From Sporosarcina sp. P34 (GTDB taxonomy: Bacteria; Bacillota; Bacilli; Bacillales_A; Planococcaceae): 64,000 bases of DNA. The stretch covers positions 310,001-374,000 of the forward strand of contig NZ_PDZC01000001.1 in assembly GCF_002743375.1 (NCBI RefSeq). The letters run 5' to 3'. The position numbers were made by a program, and so were the translations under genes. The notes beneath the pieces are model-generated. The model ran no database searches. It saw only the letters and a program-made list of their open reading frames with translations, and had not been told where the DNA came from. Below, piece after piece: positions 27,629-36,126 of this stretch (its first letter is position 1; each line of letters opens with the position of its first letter).

Positions 27629-28064
27629 AATGACCTTGTCGTTTCTAGCGATAGAACAAAATGAAGCACTTGCCAGAATGGCACTCACCTGTTTTATTGC
27701 GCCATTGGATCCGACACTGGAAGAAATTTCAGAATTTAAAACTATTGTTTCGGAAGCTGTTACGAATGCCATTATCCACGGTTACGAATGTGATGGTAAA
27801 AGTATGGTGAAGATCCATGCGTCAATTGATGACCGCTCAGTTAAAATGACGGTCACAGATGAGGGGATGGGTATCTTTGACATTGAGCAAGCAATGGAGC
27901 CGATGTTTACGACCAAACCACAAATGGAGCGCTCCGGTATGGGCTTTACGATTATGGAAAGTTTCTCGGACGGTATCCGTGTAGATTCTACCCTTGGAAA
28001 TGGGACAATCGTGACATTTGAGAAAAATTTTTCTCCGGTCACAGAAGTAAGTAGAATGAGGTGA
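27618..28064 (+). CDS. spoIIAB: Anti-sigma-F factor and SpoIIAA kinase
   Basis: SpoIIAB binds sigma-F and phosphorylates SpoIIAA. It is a 148-aa GHKL ATPase: N-box EAVTNAIIHGYE (~46-57), G1 box VTDEGMGIFD (~78-87) and G2 region RSGMGFTIMESF (~107-118). ATG 27618 lies inside the end of spoIIAA, 6 bases after GGAGGGG, so the larger upstream frame is not used. The gene ends 4 bases before sigF. Length agrees with the 146-aa Bacillus protein. Confidence 0.97.
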   Translation: MKNEMTLSFLAIEQNEALARMALTCFIAPLDPTLEEISEFKTIVSEAVTNAIIHGYECDGKSMVKIHASIDDRSVKMTVTDEGMGIFDIEQAMEPMFTTKPQMERSGMGFTIMESFSDGIRVDSTLGNGTIVTFEKNFSPVTEVSRMR

Positions 28065-28067
28065 CGT

Positions 28068-28856
28068 ATGGAAGCATCTGTTGAGAAGCAACACGCTCTA
28101 TTGTCACAAGAAAAAATGCGAGAACTCATCAAAGAATCACAAGCGGGTGACAAAGAAGCTAGGCGAATGATGGTAGAAGGCAATACAAGACTTGTGTGGT
28201 CCATCGTTCAACGCTTTGCTTCGCGTGGTGCGGATTTAGAAGATTTATTTCAAATAGGCTGCATTGGCTTGATGAAATCAATAGATAAGTTCGATTTATC
28301 CTATGAGGTGAAGTTTTCAACGTATGCGGTACCGATGATTGTGGGAGAAATACAACGTTATTTACGTGATGATGGAATGGTGAAAGTAGGACGTACCATT
28401 CGTGAGTTAAGTTATAAAATTCGTCATGCAACCGATGATTTCTTTAAGAAAAATGGACGTTCACCCTCCATTTCAGAAATGGCGGAAATATTGGAAGTAA
28501 AACAAGAAGATATAATCCTAGCCTCTGATGCGCTTCGTGATCCAGCCTCGTTGCATGAACAATTGTATGAGAGTGACGGAGATAGCCTGACGTTAATGGA
28601 TCAACTTCGAGACGATAGATCAGAGAGGGTATTCGACCATATTCCGTTACGGGATGTCATTACTCGGTTGAATAAACGTGATCAGACGATCATTTACATG
28701 CGCTATTATTTAGATTACACACAAAGTGATATTGCGAAACGTATTGGAATATCACAAGTGCAAGTATCACGGTTGGAAAAGAAAATTCTAGCTCAAATGA
28801 AAACATGGATGGGCGCAGATGCCGAAGAAGCGCTCGAGAAGGTGAGGAGACCGTAA
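28068..28856 (+). CDS. sigF: RNA polymerase sigma-F factor
   Basis: Sigma-F is the first forespore-specific sigma factor. The 262-aa protein has region 2 (NTRLVWSIVQRF, DLFQIGCIGLMKSIDKFD, FSTYAVPMIVGEIQRYLRD), region 3 and the 4.2 helix-turn-helix YTQSDIAKRIGISQVQVSRL. It is the last gene of the classic spoIIA operon, kept inactive by SpoIIAB. The following spoVAF gene begins one base after its stop, so in this organism spoVAF may be carried on the same transcript. Confidence 0.97.
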   Translation: MEASVEKQHALLSQEKMRELIKESQAGDKEARRMMVEGNTRLVWSIVQRFASRGADLEDLFQIGCIGLMKSIDKFDLSYEVKFSTYAVPMIVGEIQRYLRDDGMVKVGRTIRELSYKIRHATDDFFKKNGRSPSISEMAEILEVKQEDIILASDALRDPASLHEQLYESDGDSLTLMDQLRDDRSERVFDHIPLRDVITRLNKRDQTIIYMRYYLDYTQSDIAKRIGISQVQVSRLEKKILAQMKTWMGADAEEALEKVRRP

Positions 28857-28857
28857 T

Positions 28858-30315
28858 TTGACCGATACACTATTTACGTCCATACGAGAAGGGGAAAGGT
28901 GGTTCATCAACCAGTTTGGCGAAGACGAAACATATGATGCGACTAAACGATTGATCCACCTATGGGATAAAGAAATACTTCTTCTGTATATGAACGGTTT
29001 AGTGGATGGAGAGGTCTTAACAACCTTAATGACAGAAATGCAGTATCGTAATGATCTATATACAAGTGAAGATGTGGAAAACATTGACCGTGCAATGATG
29101 GATTATTTTCCGTACCATTCGGTGGAAATCGTCAAGGATGAAGATCAACTCGCAAAAGTTATTTTAAGTGGGTTAGCTGTATTCATTATGAAAGATGGTT
29201 TCACATTTGCACTTGATGTGCGGTCATACCCAGGCAGAAATCCTGAAGAACCTGATACGGAAAAAGTCATACGAGGCTCAAGAGACGGTTTTACGGAAAA
29301 CATCCTGACGAACACCGCGTTAGTTCGAAGACGTTTACGTACAACGGAACTACGATTTGAAATGCATGAAACGTCCGTAAAAGGCAAAACGGACATTGCC
29401 ATTGCCTTCATGAAAGGCGCCGCTAATGAAGAACATTTGAATTTCGTGCGGGAGCGACTGGATGCATTGAAAACAGATGGCTTGACGATGACCGATAAAT
29501 CACTCGAGGAATTTCTATTTAAACAAGGATTTCATCCGATGCCGTTTGTTCGGTATACGGAACGTGCGGATATTTGTGCGGCGCATTTACTCGAAGGGCA
29601 TATTGCGATCATCGTCGATACGTCTCCTTCCGTCATTTTAGTACCTGTTACGCTTGTGCATCATCTGCAACATGCGGAAGAATATAGACAAGCGCCTTTG
29701 ATCGGTACTGTTATCCGGATGGTACGCTTCTTAGGGACATTTTTAAGTCTAGTGATGTTGCCGTTTTGGTATTTGATGTCAGTCGAAAATCAATTCGTTC
29801 CGGAGGCAATCAAGTATATCGGTCCGAATGAATGGGGCGAAGTTCCGTTATTTGTCCAATTGTTAATAGCGGATGTCGGTATAGAAGTGTTACGGATGGC
29901 CGCAATCCATACACCTACACCGCTGTCAACCGCGATGGGACTCGTTGCTGCTATCGTCATCGGGCAAGTGGCGATTGATGTAGGATTGTTCTCTTCGGAA
30001 GTTGTGTTATACGTAGCGGTTAGTGCTATTTTAACATTTGCCATTCCGTCATTTGAATTAAGTATTACGACAAAAGTGTTCAGGGTTTTCTTGTTAGTTT
30101 TCACAGCGTTACTAGGGGCGCCGGGCTTTTTCATAGCACTTGCTGCAATTTACTATTATTTATGTTCATTAAAACCGATGGATGTGCCGTATTTGTGGCC
30201 GTTCACTCCATTCTTCCCGAAAGCTTTGTTGCGTGTGTTGATTCGTTTCCCTATGACAATTGACGATCCACGGCCGTTTATTACGGAATCGCCGAACCGT
30301 GATAGAATGTCATAG
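28858..30315 (+). CDS. spoVAF: Stage V sporulation protein AF (GerA-family)
   Basis: SpoVAF is an inner-spore-membrane relative of the GerAA germination receptor subunit. The 485-aa protein has a soluble N-terminal half with RSYPGRNPEEPDTEKVIRGS and RDGFTENILTNTALVRRR, both GerA-family marks, and about five membrane segments after residue ~285. TTG 28858 follows GTGAGGAG. In B. subtilis six other spoVA genes lie between sigF and spoVAF; here it follows sigF directly, so the core DPA channel genes must be elsewhere or absent. The missing neighbours could change its time of expression. Confidence 0.93.
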   Translation: MTDTLFTSIREGERWFINQFGEDETYDATKRLIHLWDKEILLLYMNGLVDGEVLTTLMTEMQYRNDLYTSEDVENIDRAMMDYFPYHSVEIVKDEDQLAKVILSGLAVFIMKDGFTFALDVRSYPGRNPEEPDTEKVIRGSRDGFTENILTNTALVRRRLRTTELRFEMHETSVKGKTDIAIAFMKGAANEEHLNFVRERLDALKTDGLTMTDKSLEEFLFKQGFHPMPFVRYTERADICAAHLLEGHIAIIVDTSPSVILVPVTLVHHLQHAEEYRQAPLIGTVIRMVRFLGTFLSLVMLPFWYLMSVENQFVPEAIKYIGPNEWGEVPLFVQLLIADVGIEVLRMAAIHTPTPLSTAMGLVAAIVIGQVAIDVGLFSSEVVLYVAVSAILTFAIPSFELSITTKVFRVFLLVFTALLGAPGFFIALAAIYYYLCSLKPMDVPYLWPFTPFFPKALLRVLIRFPMTIDDPRPFITESPNRDRMS

Positions 30316-30401
30316 GACTATTAAGATATTCCGCATGTCGTTGCCACTTCCCGTCTTCTTGTGATAAAGTTATCTGAGAGAATTCGGGAGGGGTATTGGA
30401 C

Positions 30402-31727
30402 ATGCATCTTTATGGAACACAGGCAGTGAATGAAAACGGTCATTTGACAATCGGTGGAGTGGACGTGTCAGAACTGGCTACACAATACGGAACACCGGTT
30501 ATGGTCTATGATACAGAGTTATTCAAAGAGCGTGCGCAGGCATTTAAAGAAATGTTTGAGAAAAAAGATATTAAAGCACAAGTTGCGTATGCGAGTAAAG
30601 CCTTTTCTTCAATCGCGATTTATCAACTGGCAGAACAGCAAGGATTGTCCCTTGATGTTGTTTCAGGCGGGGAATTGTATACGGCTGTAGCCGCAGGATT
30701 CCCACGTGAGCGGATTCATTTCCATGGCAATAATAAAAGCAAAGAAGAACTAGTATATGCATTTGAAGAGAAAATTGGATGCATCGTAGTCGACAATTTC
30801 TTGGAAATCGACATGATCAAAGAAATTGCGGACGAGCGAAAGCAAACAATGAATGTCTTAATCCGTGTAACACCGGGTATTGAAGCACATACACATGACT
30901 ATATTACGACAGGCCAGGAAGATTCAAAGTTTGGTTTTGATTTGAAAAATGGTCAAACGAATCAAGCATTCCTCGCTTTGCACGATCATGAATACATTCA
31001 TTTCCTTGGCATGCATTGTCATATAGGCTCGCAGATTTTTGAGACCGATGCATTTAAATTTGCAGCAGAAGTGTTGATGGAAAGAATGGTTGAGTGGCGA
31101 AAAAATTATCAATTTATCTGTCCGGTCTTAAATCTGGGTGGAGGATTTGGTATTCGCTATACTGAAGAAGATACGCCGCTTGAGCCAGCTGTCTATGTAG
31201 AGGAAATGGCGGATGTAGTGAAAAAGATGGCAGAGGAATATGAATATCCAATTCCTGAAATTTGGATTGAACCCGGCCGCTCGCTTGTCGGAGATGCAGG
31301 AACGACCATTTATTCTGCTGGCAGCACGAAGGTTGTGCCGGGTGTCCGTACATACGTAGCAGTAGATGGCGGAATGTCTGATAATATTCGCCCGGCTTTA
31401 TATGACGCGCACTATTCCAGTGCACTTGCTAACCGGATGAACGAACCACATGACCAGCAATGGACAGTTGCAGGAAAGTGCTGTGAGTCAGGTGATAAAT
31501 TAATTGAAAAAGCCCATTTGCCCAAAGTGGAAACCGGTGATTTACTAGCTGTCTTTTGTACAGGAGCCTACACGTACTCCATGGCTAGCAATTATAACCG
31601 TTTGCCTCGACCAGCCGTTGTGTTTGTAGAAAATGGGCAACATCAATTAGTGGTAAGACGCGAAACGTATGAAGACATCATGAAGTTAGACCTTCCGTTG
31701 CAGTTAGATGAGAAGGAGAGTTTCTGA
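30402..31727 (+). CDS. lysA: Diaminopimelate decarboxylase
   Basis: LysA makes lysine from meso-diaminopimelate. The 441-aa fold-III PLP enzyme has the PLP lysine in VAYASKAFSS (Lys66), SGGELYTAVAAGFP, the phosphate-binding LGGGFGIRY and the C-terminal active-site GKCCESGD. ATG 30402 is 8 bases after GGGAGGGG, whereas the upstream TTG 30396 would sit almost on the ribosome site. No lysine riboswitch is present in the 85-base gap before it. The stop overlaps the start of a 36-aa membrane ORF as TGATG. Confidence 0.97.
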   Translation: MHLYGTQAVNENGHLTIGGVDVSELATQYGTPVMVYDTELFKERAQAFKEMFEKKDIKAQVAYASKAFSSIAIYQLAEQQGLSLDVVSGGELYTAVAAGFPRERIHFHGNNKSKEELVYAFEEKIGCIVVDNFLEIDMIKEIADERKQTMNVLIRVTPGIEAHTHDYITTGQEDSKFGFDLKNGQTNQAFLALHDHEYIHFLGMHCHIGSQIFETDAFKFAAEVLMERMVEWRKNYQFICPVLNLGGGFGIRYTEEDTPLEPAVYVEEMADVVKKMAEEYEYPIPEIWIEPGRSLVGDAGTTIYSAGSTKVVPGVRTYVAVDGGMSDNIRPALYDAHYSSALANRMNEPHDQQWTVAGKCCESGDKLIEKAHLPKVETGDLLAVFCTGAYTYSMASNYNRLPRPAVVFVENGQHQLVVRRETYEDIMKLDLPLQLDEKESF

Positions 31728-31837
31728 TGAAAAAGAAAAATATCATTCTCTTCATTTCAATTGTTGCGATGGCAATAATTTGGGGAGTCATCTATTGGTA
31801 TTTTGTTGTTCCTGTAATTGATCCGCGCTATAAATAA
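31727..31837 (+). CDS. Small single-pass membrane protein of 36 aa
   Basis: This very short ORF starts on the lysA stop codon (TGATG), 10 bases after AAGGAGA. It encodes MKKKN, a hydrophobic run of about 23 residues (IILFISIVAMAIIWGVIYWY) and a tail ending PVIDPRYK. The positive-inside charge pattern suggests an N-in topology. I do not know a named family for it. Coupling to lysA and the clean ribosome site argue that it is translated; a role is not visible. Confidence 0.6.
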   Translation: MKKKNIILFISIVAMAIIWGVIYWYFVVPVIDPRYK

Positions 31838-31907
31838 TGCGCAAGTTGAAGAAAACCGTGTAATGGTGTAAACTGTACAAAGGATTTCTGAAAAGAAGGG
31901 GTTACTA

Positions 31908-32282
31908 TTGAATCTTATTCGTTTTAAGAAGGCACAAGAAAAAATTGCTATGGGCTTTTTATCTTATATCCCTAGTGAGAAGATGTTATGCAAATTGCAA
32001 GAGACTGTTCAGCAATACCTATGTGATGAGCAGTGGCAGCTATTTCTATATAAAGAAGCAGAAGATTACATCGGATTAATAGGGGTAGAAGTCAACGACA
32101 ATGACAAGATGTACACTGTTCAGCATATTTCCGTCAACCCATCTTTTCGTGGAGAAGGAATTGCCTCTAAGATGGTGAAGGAATTGCAGGAGATCTATCC
32201 AGGATACGGCTGTAAAAGTACGGACTTTACAGAGCCATTTATACAAAGTTGTTTAAGAAAAGAAGAAGGCGCAGATCTTTAA
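31908..32282 (+). CDS. ribT: GNAT-fold protein RibT
   Basis: The 124-residue protein matches B. subtilis RibT in length and in segments: LIRFKKAQEKIAMGFLSYIP, QLFLYKEAEDYIGLIGVE and the acetyl-CoA-binding QHISVNPSFRGEGIASKMV. RibT is the last gene of the Bacillus riboflavin operon; its acyl acceptor is unknown. The ribDEAH biosynthetic genes are not present here, so the gene is an orphan at this locus. The start is TTG, 7 bases after AGAAGGGG. The stop codon overlaps that of the convergent ypuF gene. Confidence 0.88.
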   Translation: MNLIRFKKAQEKIAMGFLSYIPSEKMLCKLQETVQQYLCDEQWQLFLYKEAEDYIGLIGVEVNDNDKMYTVQHISVNPSFRGEGIASKMVKELQEIYPGYGCKSTDFTEPFIQSCLRKEEGADL

Positions 32283-32788
32283 CGGCTGCCCTTCTTCTTT
32301 TCTTCACGTTGTAATAGAATATCTGACCTGTCTCGATGCATATGCTTATGAATAACTGACGCACTGTTTTTAGGTAGTAATACAATCTGTGGCTTGTATT
32401 TCTCTGCTTCAATTTCCAACTGTTGTGAGATGGGAAGTGGGAATGTATAGAAATCTTTACCTGATTCAATGCGTGTAAGGCAATGCTCTAGCTGCATGAT
32501 AAGTTCGTCAATAGACACTTCTTCTTGATAGCTATCAAATTGTACAGGCATCTCGCGGAAACGTGTGATGGCTTTGTTTAAAGTACGCGAAGCACCTGCT
32601 GTATTTCCTCTGCGCCAATGATATAATCCAGTAGCCATAAGAATATAGCCTGTTAGCGGATGGTCTTTTGAAAAGTTCTCTTGTTCTTTCCAATATTCCT
32701 CCAGCACTTCATGGCACTCGAAATAATCTTGATTGTCATTGAAATACACAATAAACTGTAGAAAAAGAGGATGGTAGTAAGGGTGCAT
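32279..32788 (-). CDS. ypuF: DUF309 protein YpuF
   Basis: The 169-aa helical protein carries the DUF309 marks DYFECHEVLEEYWKE near residue 20 and GLYHWRRGNTAGASRTL at ~55-72. The family's function is unknown. ATG 32788 lies 9 bases after AAAGGA; the other ATG, at 32797, directly abuts that site. In Bacillus ypuF also sits next to scpA, in agreement with its place here. It points away from scpA and its TAA overlaps the TAA of ribT on the other strand. Confidence 0.88.
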   Translation of the reverse strand: MHPYYHPLFLQFIVYFNDNQDYFECHEVLEEYWKEQENFSKDHPLTGYILMATGLYHWRRGNTAGASRTLNKAITRFREMPVQFDSYQEEVSIDELIMQLEHCLTRIESGKDFYTFPLPISQQLEIEAEKYKPQIVLLPKNSASVIHKHMHRDRSDILLQREEKKKGSR

Positions 32789-32825
32789 CCGAATCATTCC
32801 TTTCTGGTTAGGTAGGTTGGTGAAA

Positions 32826-33557
32826 ATGAGTTATAGTGTAAAACTCGAAGTCTTCGAAGGACCGCTTGATTTGTTACTGCATTTGATCAATCGGCTCGAA
32901 ATTGATATTTATGATATCCCCATGGCGGAGCTAACACAGCAGTACATAGAACATTTGCATGCCATGCGCGTTCTTCGATTGGATGAATTAAGTGAATACC
33001 TTGTACTGGCAGCGACGTTGCTTGAAGTAAAAAGCAAAATGCTGTTGCCGGTCAATGAAGAAGAAGCGTTCATCGAAGAATTCGGTTATGAGGAAGACCC
33101 GCGTGAAGAATTGATTGCCCGATTAATGGAATATCGAAAGTTTAAAGAAGCGGCCAACTCTCTTCGTGAATCTGCAGCATATCGTGATGAGCATTTCACT
33201 AAAGAGCCTGAAGACTTAACGGATTATGGTGAACCGCTTGTAACCGAGACGGAAGATCAGCTAAATGTTTTTGATTTGATTGGTGCATTTCAGAAAATGC
33301 TACACCGAAAGAAACTCAAGCTGCCTCTTACAGCGAGTATAACAAAATCTGAGCAATCTGTCGGGGATAAGATGTCATCGATCATGAGTAAGTTAGAACT
33401 ATGTGGTGGAGAATGTGATTTCCATGCACTTTTTGAAACGACAACTGTACCTGAGCTCGTATTAACATTCTTATCATTGCTCGAACTAATGAAATTGCAA
33501 GAAGTGAAAGTACGACAAAATAATAATTTTGAAGAATTACGAATCTCGTTGATCTGA
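32826..33557 (+). CDS. scpA: Segregation and condensation protein A
   Basis: ScpA is the kleisin that bridges the SMC ATPase heads in the bacterial condensin complex. The 243-aa protein opens with VKLEVFEGPLDLLLHLINRL, the Smc-neck-binding N-terminal domain, and ends in a winged helix (VPELVLTFLSLLELMKLQEV). ATG 32826, 9 bases after AGGTAGG, gives the same N-terminus as in Bacillus; upstream TTG and GTG codons are alternatives. scpB follows 13 bases later. Confidence 0.96.
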   Translation: MSYSVKLEVFEGPLDLLLHLINRLEIDIYDIPMAELTQQYIEHLHAMRVLRLDELSEYLVLAATLLEVKSKMLLPVNEEEAFIEEFGYEEDPREELIARLMEYRKFKEAANSLRESAAYRDEHFTKEPEDLTDYGEPLVTETEDQLNVFDLIGAFQKMLHRKKLKLPLTASITKSEQSVGDKMSSIMSKLELCGGECDFHALFETTTVPELVLTFLSLLELMKLQEVKVRQNNNFEELRISLI

Positions 33558-33570
33558 AGGGATGATAGGA

Positions 33571-34182
33571 ATGGACATCGAAACTCGTTACGTCGGGATG
33601 ACGGAAAGTTTTTTATTCGTTGCGGGTGAAGAGGGGTTAACTCTTGCGCAGTTAGCCACATTGTTAAACTGCGGAGAGCAAAAAGCAGAACAAGTACTGA
33701 ATTTGTTACGAGAGGCATATGACGAAGATGACACACGTGGCATAACGTTGAGAAGTTATGGCGGAAGTTTCCGCTTAATGACGAAGAGCGAATGGGCAGA
33801 TGACATCAAAAGAATGTTAGAAGATCCAAAACCTTCTACGTTTACACAAGCGGCACTCGAGGTGCTTGCTATCATTGCATATAAGCAACCTGTAACGCGC
33901 GTAGAGATCGATGACTTGCGTGGTGTAAAGTCTGAGCGCGCATTGTCTTCATTGGCAGGTAAAGGCTTCGTAGAGGAAGTAGGGCGCATGGATGGGCCTG
34001 GTCGGCCTATTTTATATGGTACGACAACTTTTTTCCTAGATCGTTTTGGACTGACGTCGCTCGAAGACATGCCTCCACTGTCACTTGAAGAAGAACAGGA
34101 AACATCGGAGGAAACGGATTTATTCATGACAAAATTCCAAGAGGCATTTTCCATTACAGAAGAAGGAGGACATGATGCTTGA
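33571..34182 (+). CDS. scpB: Segregation and condensation protein B
   Basis: ScpB dimers bind the middle of ScpA and complete the Smc-ScpAB complex. The 203-aa protein has two winged helices; the second contains FTQAALEVLAIIAYKQPVTR and RGVKSERALSSLAGKGFVEE, followed by GRPILYGTT. ATG 33571 lies 9 bases after AAGGG; an in-frame ATG at 33562 is closer to that site and less likely. The end overlaps dacB as TTGA, which suggests coupling. The acidic C-terminal tail is usual. Confidence 0.96.
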   Translation: MDIETRYVGMTESFLFVAGEEGLTLAQLATLLNCGEQKAEQVLNLLREAYDEDDTRGITLRSYGGSFRLMTKSEWADDIKRMLEDPKPSTFTQAALEVLAIIAYKQPVTRVEIDDLRGVKSERALSSLAGKGFVEEVGRMDGPGRPILYGTTTFFLDRFGLTSLEDMPPLSLEEEQETSEETDLFMTKFQEAFSITEEGGHDA

Positions 34183-35183
34183 GAAAGACGTTGATCATCG
34201 TTCTACTGATAGTCGGATTATTGATAAATCCTGTAAGTAGTCAGGCGGCAGGTTCGTCTTTTGCAGTGATAGATGGAGAGAATGGTAGGTTGTTGATGGG
34301 ATCAAATGAACATGAACCACTACCCATCGCAAGTTTAACTAAAATGTGGACGGCTTATACTTTTTTGGAGTTATCGCCCCATGAAGAAGAGACAGTCATT
34401 TCCTCAGATGCCGCCACGGCAGAAGGATCATCCATTTATCTCGAAGCGGGTCAAGTAATGAAGACGAAAGATCTGTTATACGGCCTCATGCTGCGTTCAG
34501 GTAATGATGCAGCGTCGGCACTGGCTGAACATGCGGGTGGCTCATTTGAAGGATTCGTCTATTTAATGAATGAATTGGCGCAAAGTCACGGCTTGGAGCA
34601 GACGCATTTTATGAATCCGTCCGGTTTGCATGGTGAGCATCATCTGGCGTCTGCATATGACACGGCTAAAATGTTGTACTTTGCCATGAAGAATCCGGAA
34701 TTCCGTAAAATAGCTTCAACAAAGAACTATCCTTTTGAAACGGAACATGGTAAAAACAGTTGGCAAAACAAACATCGCCTAGTGCTATCTGAACCTACTG
34801 CTGTTGCGGGCAAAACCGGTTTCACAAAAGCAGCGGGACGTACATTGGCTACTTATTTCGAAAAGGATGGAAAGTCTGTCATTGTGGTTACGCTAAATAA
34901 TGGAGACGATTGGCAAGTCCATAAACAGTTATCCCAGCAAGTGTTTTCCGAATATCAATCGTATACAGCAGTGAAAAAAGGAAAGTATCAAGTGTTTCCT
35001 CATATGACCGCAAAGTTGGATCACTCTGTTAAAGTACTTCTAACGAAAAAAGAGAAAAAAATGTTGTCCAATGTGTTACAGATTCCACAAGCGGATGAAC
35101 AACAGAAAAAAGGTTATTGGTCTATTTATTTAGGTACAGAACCCATTAAGACGGTAGCGGTAGATATCATGACCGAAAAGTGA
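34179..35183 (+). CDS. dacB: D-alanyl-D-alanine carboxypeptidase (peptidase S11)
   Basis: This exported penicillin-binding protein removes the terminal D-Ala from peptidoglycan stem peptides. The 334-aa precursor has a signal peptide ending near VSSQAAG and the three active-site motifs: SLTK (Ser-x-x-Lys) at ~49-52, SGN in LRSGNDAASAL and KTG in AGKTGFTKAAG. By position after scpB it corresponds to B. subtilis dacB (PBP5*), a sigma-E gene that tunes cortex cross-linking; it is somewhat shorter than that 382-aa protein. TTG 34179 follows AAGGAGGA by 8 bases. spmA and spmB, downstream in Bacillus, are missing here. Confidence 0.9.
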   Translation: MRKTLIIVLLIVGLLINPVSSQAAGSSFAVIDGENGRLLMGSNEHEPLPIASLTKMWTAYTFLELSPHEEETVISSDAATAEGSSIYLEAGQVMKTKDLLYGLMLRSGNDAASALAEHAGGSFEGFVYLMNELAQSHGLEQTHFMNPSGLHGEHHLASAYDTAKMLYFAMKNPEFRKIASTKNYPFETEHGKNSWQNKHRLVLSEPTAVAGKTGFTKAAGRTLATYFEKDGKSVIVVTLNNGDDWQVHKQLSQQVFSEYQSYTAVKKGKYQVFPHMTAKLDHSVKVLLTKKEKKMLSNVLQIPQADEQQKKGYWSIYLGTEPIKTVAVDIMTEK

Positions 35184-35202
35184 ATAGAAAACACACTATT
35201 TC

Positions 35203-35237
35203 GAAGATTGTCCTACACAGGTCAGTCTTCTTTTCAT
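35203..35237 (+). terminator. Terminator-like hairpin after dacB
   Basis: GAAGATTGTCC and GGTCAGTCTTC pair with one mismatch and one G-T pair; TTTTC follows. Confidence 0.7.
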
Positions 35238-35290
35238 TTGCCCCAAAGTGTGACATAATTTTTTCAGTATGTAACATCAAGGAGGAACCC

Positions 35291-36022
35291 ATGGAAAGAT
35301 TACAAAAGGTATTAGCACAAGCCGGCGTAGCATCAAGAAGAAAGTCAGAAAAACTAATATTGGACGGTTTAGTTAAAGTGAATGGTAAAGTCATAACGGA
35401 ACTAGGCACAAAAGTTAGCAGAATGGACACAATTGAAGTAGAAGGCGTTCAACTGACAAAAGAAACACCTGTCTATTATCTACTTTATAAACCACGCGGT
35501 TATATCTCGACTGTAGATGATGAAAAAGGTCGTAAAACCGTAATGGATCTAATACCTGAAGTCAGCCAGAGAATATTCCCGGTTGGTAGACTGGACTATG
35601 ATACATCAGGCGTATTGCTGATGACAAACGACGGAGATTTCTCGTATTTAATGACGCATCCAAAATTCGAAATTAAAAAGAAATATGTGGCTAAAGTAAA
35701 AGGAATCCCAACCCGTGACGATCTTAAGAAGTTGGAGACGGGAATTGAATTAGAAGACGGTAGTACTGCTCCTGCGCGTGTGAAAATGACGAGCTCAGAT
35801 AAAAAAACGAATTCTGCGATTGTCGAGATCACAATCCATGAAGGACGTAACCGACAAGTTCGAAGAATGTTCGATGCAATTAATTGTCCCGTGCAAAAAT
35901 TAAAGCGTGAAGAGTTCGCTAACTTGACAACACGCGGATTGAATGCCGGAGAAGCGCGTGAACTAACAACGCATGAATTGAAACAACTACGCGTGTTAGC
36001 AGAAACAGGAAAGATCGGCTAA
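35291..36022 (+). CDS. rluB: 23S rRNA pseudouridine synthase B
   Basis: RluB modifies a uridine of 23S rRNA to pseudouridine. The 243-aa protein begins with an S4 RNA-binding domain (MERLQKVLAQAGVASRRKSE) followed by the catalytic domain with GRLDYDTSGVLLMTNDGDF, in which the Asp of RLDYDTSG is the catalytic residue, and EGRNRQVRRMFDAI. ATG 35291 is 8 bases after AAGGAGGA; an open frame runs 37 codons further upstream through the hairpin at 35203 but is not conserved. The position between dacB and resA agrees with Bacillus. Confidence 0.95.
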   Translation: MERLQKVLAQAGVASRRKSEKLILDGLVKVNGKVITELGTKVSRMDTIEVEGVQLTKETPVYYLLYKPRGYISTVDDEKGRKTVMDLIPEVSQRIFPVGRLDYDTSGVLLMTNDGDFSYLMTHPKFEIKKKYVAKVKGIPTRDDLKKLETGIELEDGSTAPARVKMTSSDKKTNSAIVEITIHEGRNRQVRRMFDAINCPVQKLKREEFANLTTRGLNAGEARELTTHELKQLRVLAETGKIG

Positions 36023-36062
36023 GAAAGTGTCAAAAGTTCACAAACCTATCACTAGTGCCGGG

Positions 36063-36098
36063 CCAACTGATTTTATGTTTTGCTATAATAGCAGTTGG
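36063..36098 (+). promoter_or_regulatory. resA promoter region with flanking inverted repeat
   Basis: TGCTATAAT at 36081 is an extended -10 element. CCAACTG (36063-36069) and CAGTTGG (36092-36098) flank it as a perfect 7-base inverted repeat. A regulator binding there would cover the promoter. Confidence 0.5.
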
Positions 36099-36126
36099 AA
36101 TATAAATTAGACAGGAGGTTACATGA

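Noticed and set aside
30316..30401. Lysine riboswitch ahead of lysA
   Set aside because: The gap is 85 bases, too short for the ~170-base aptamer, and no terminator precedes lysA.
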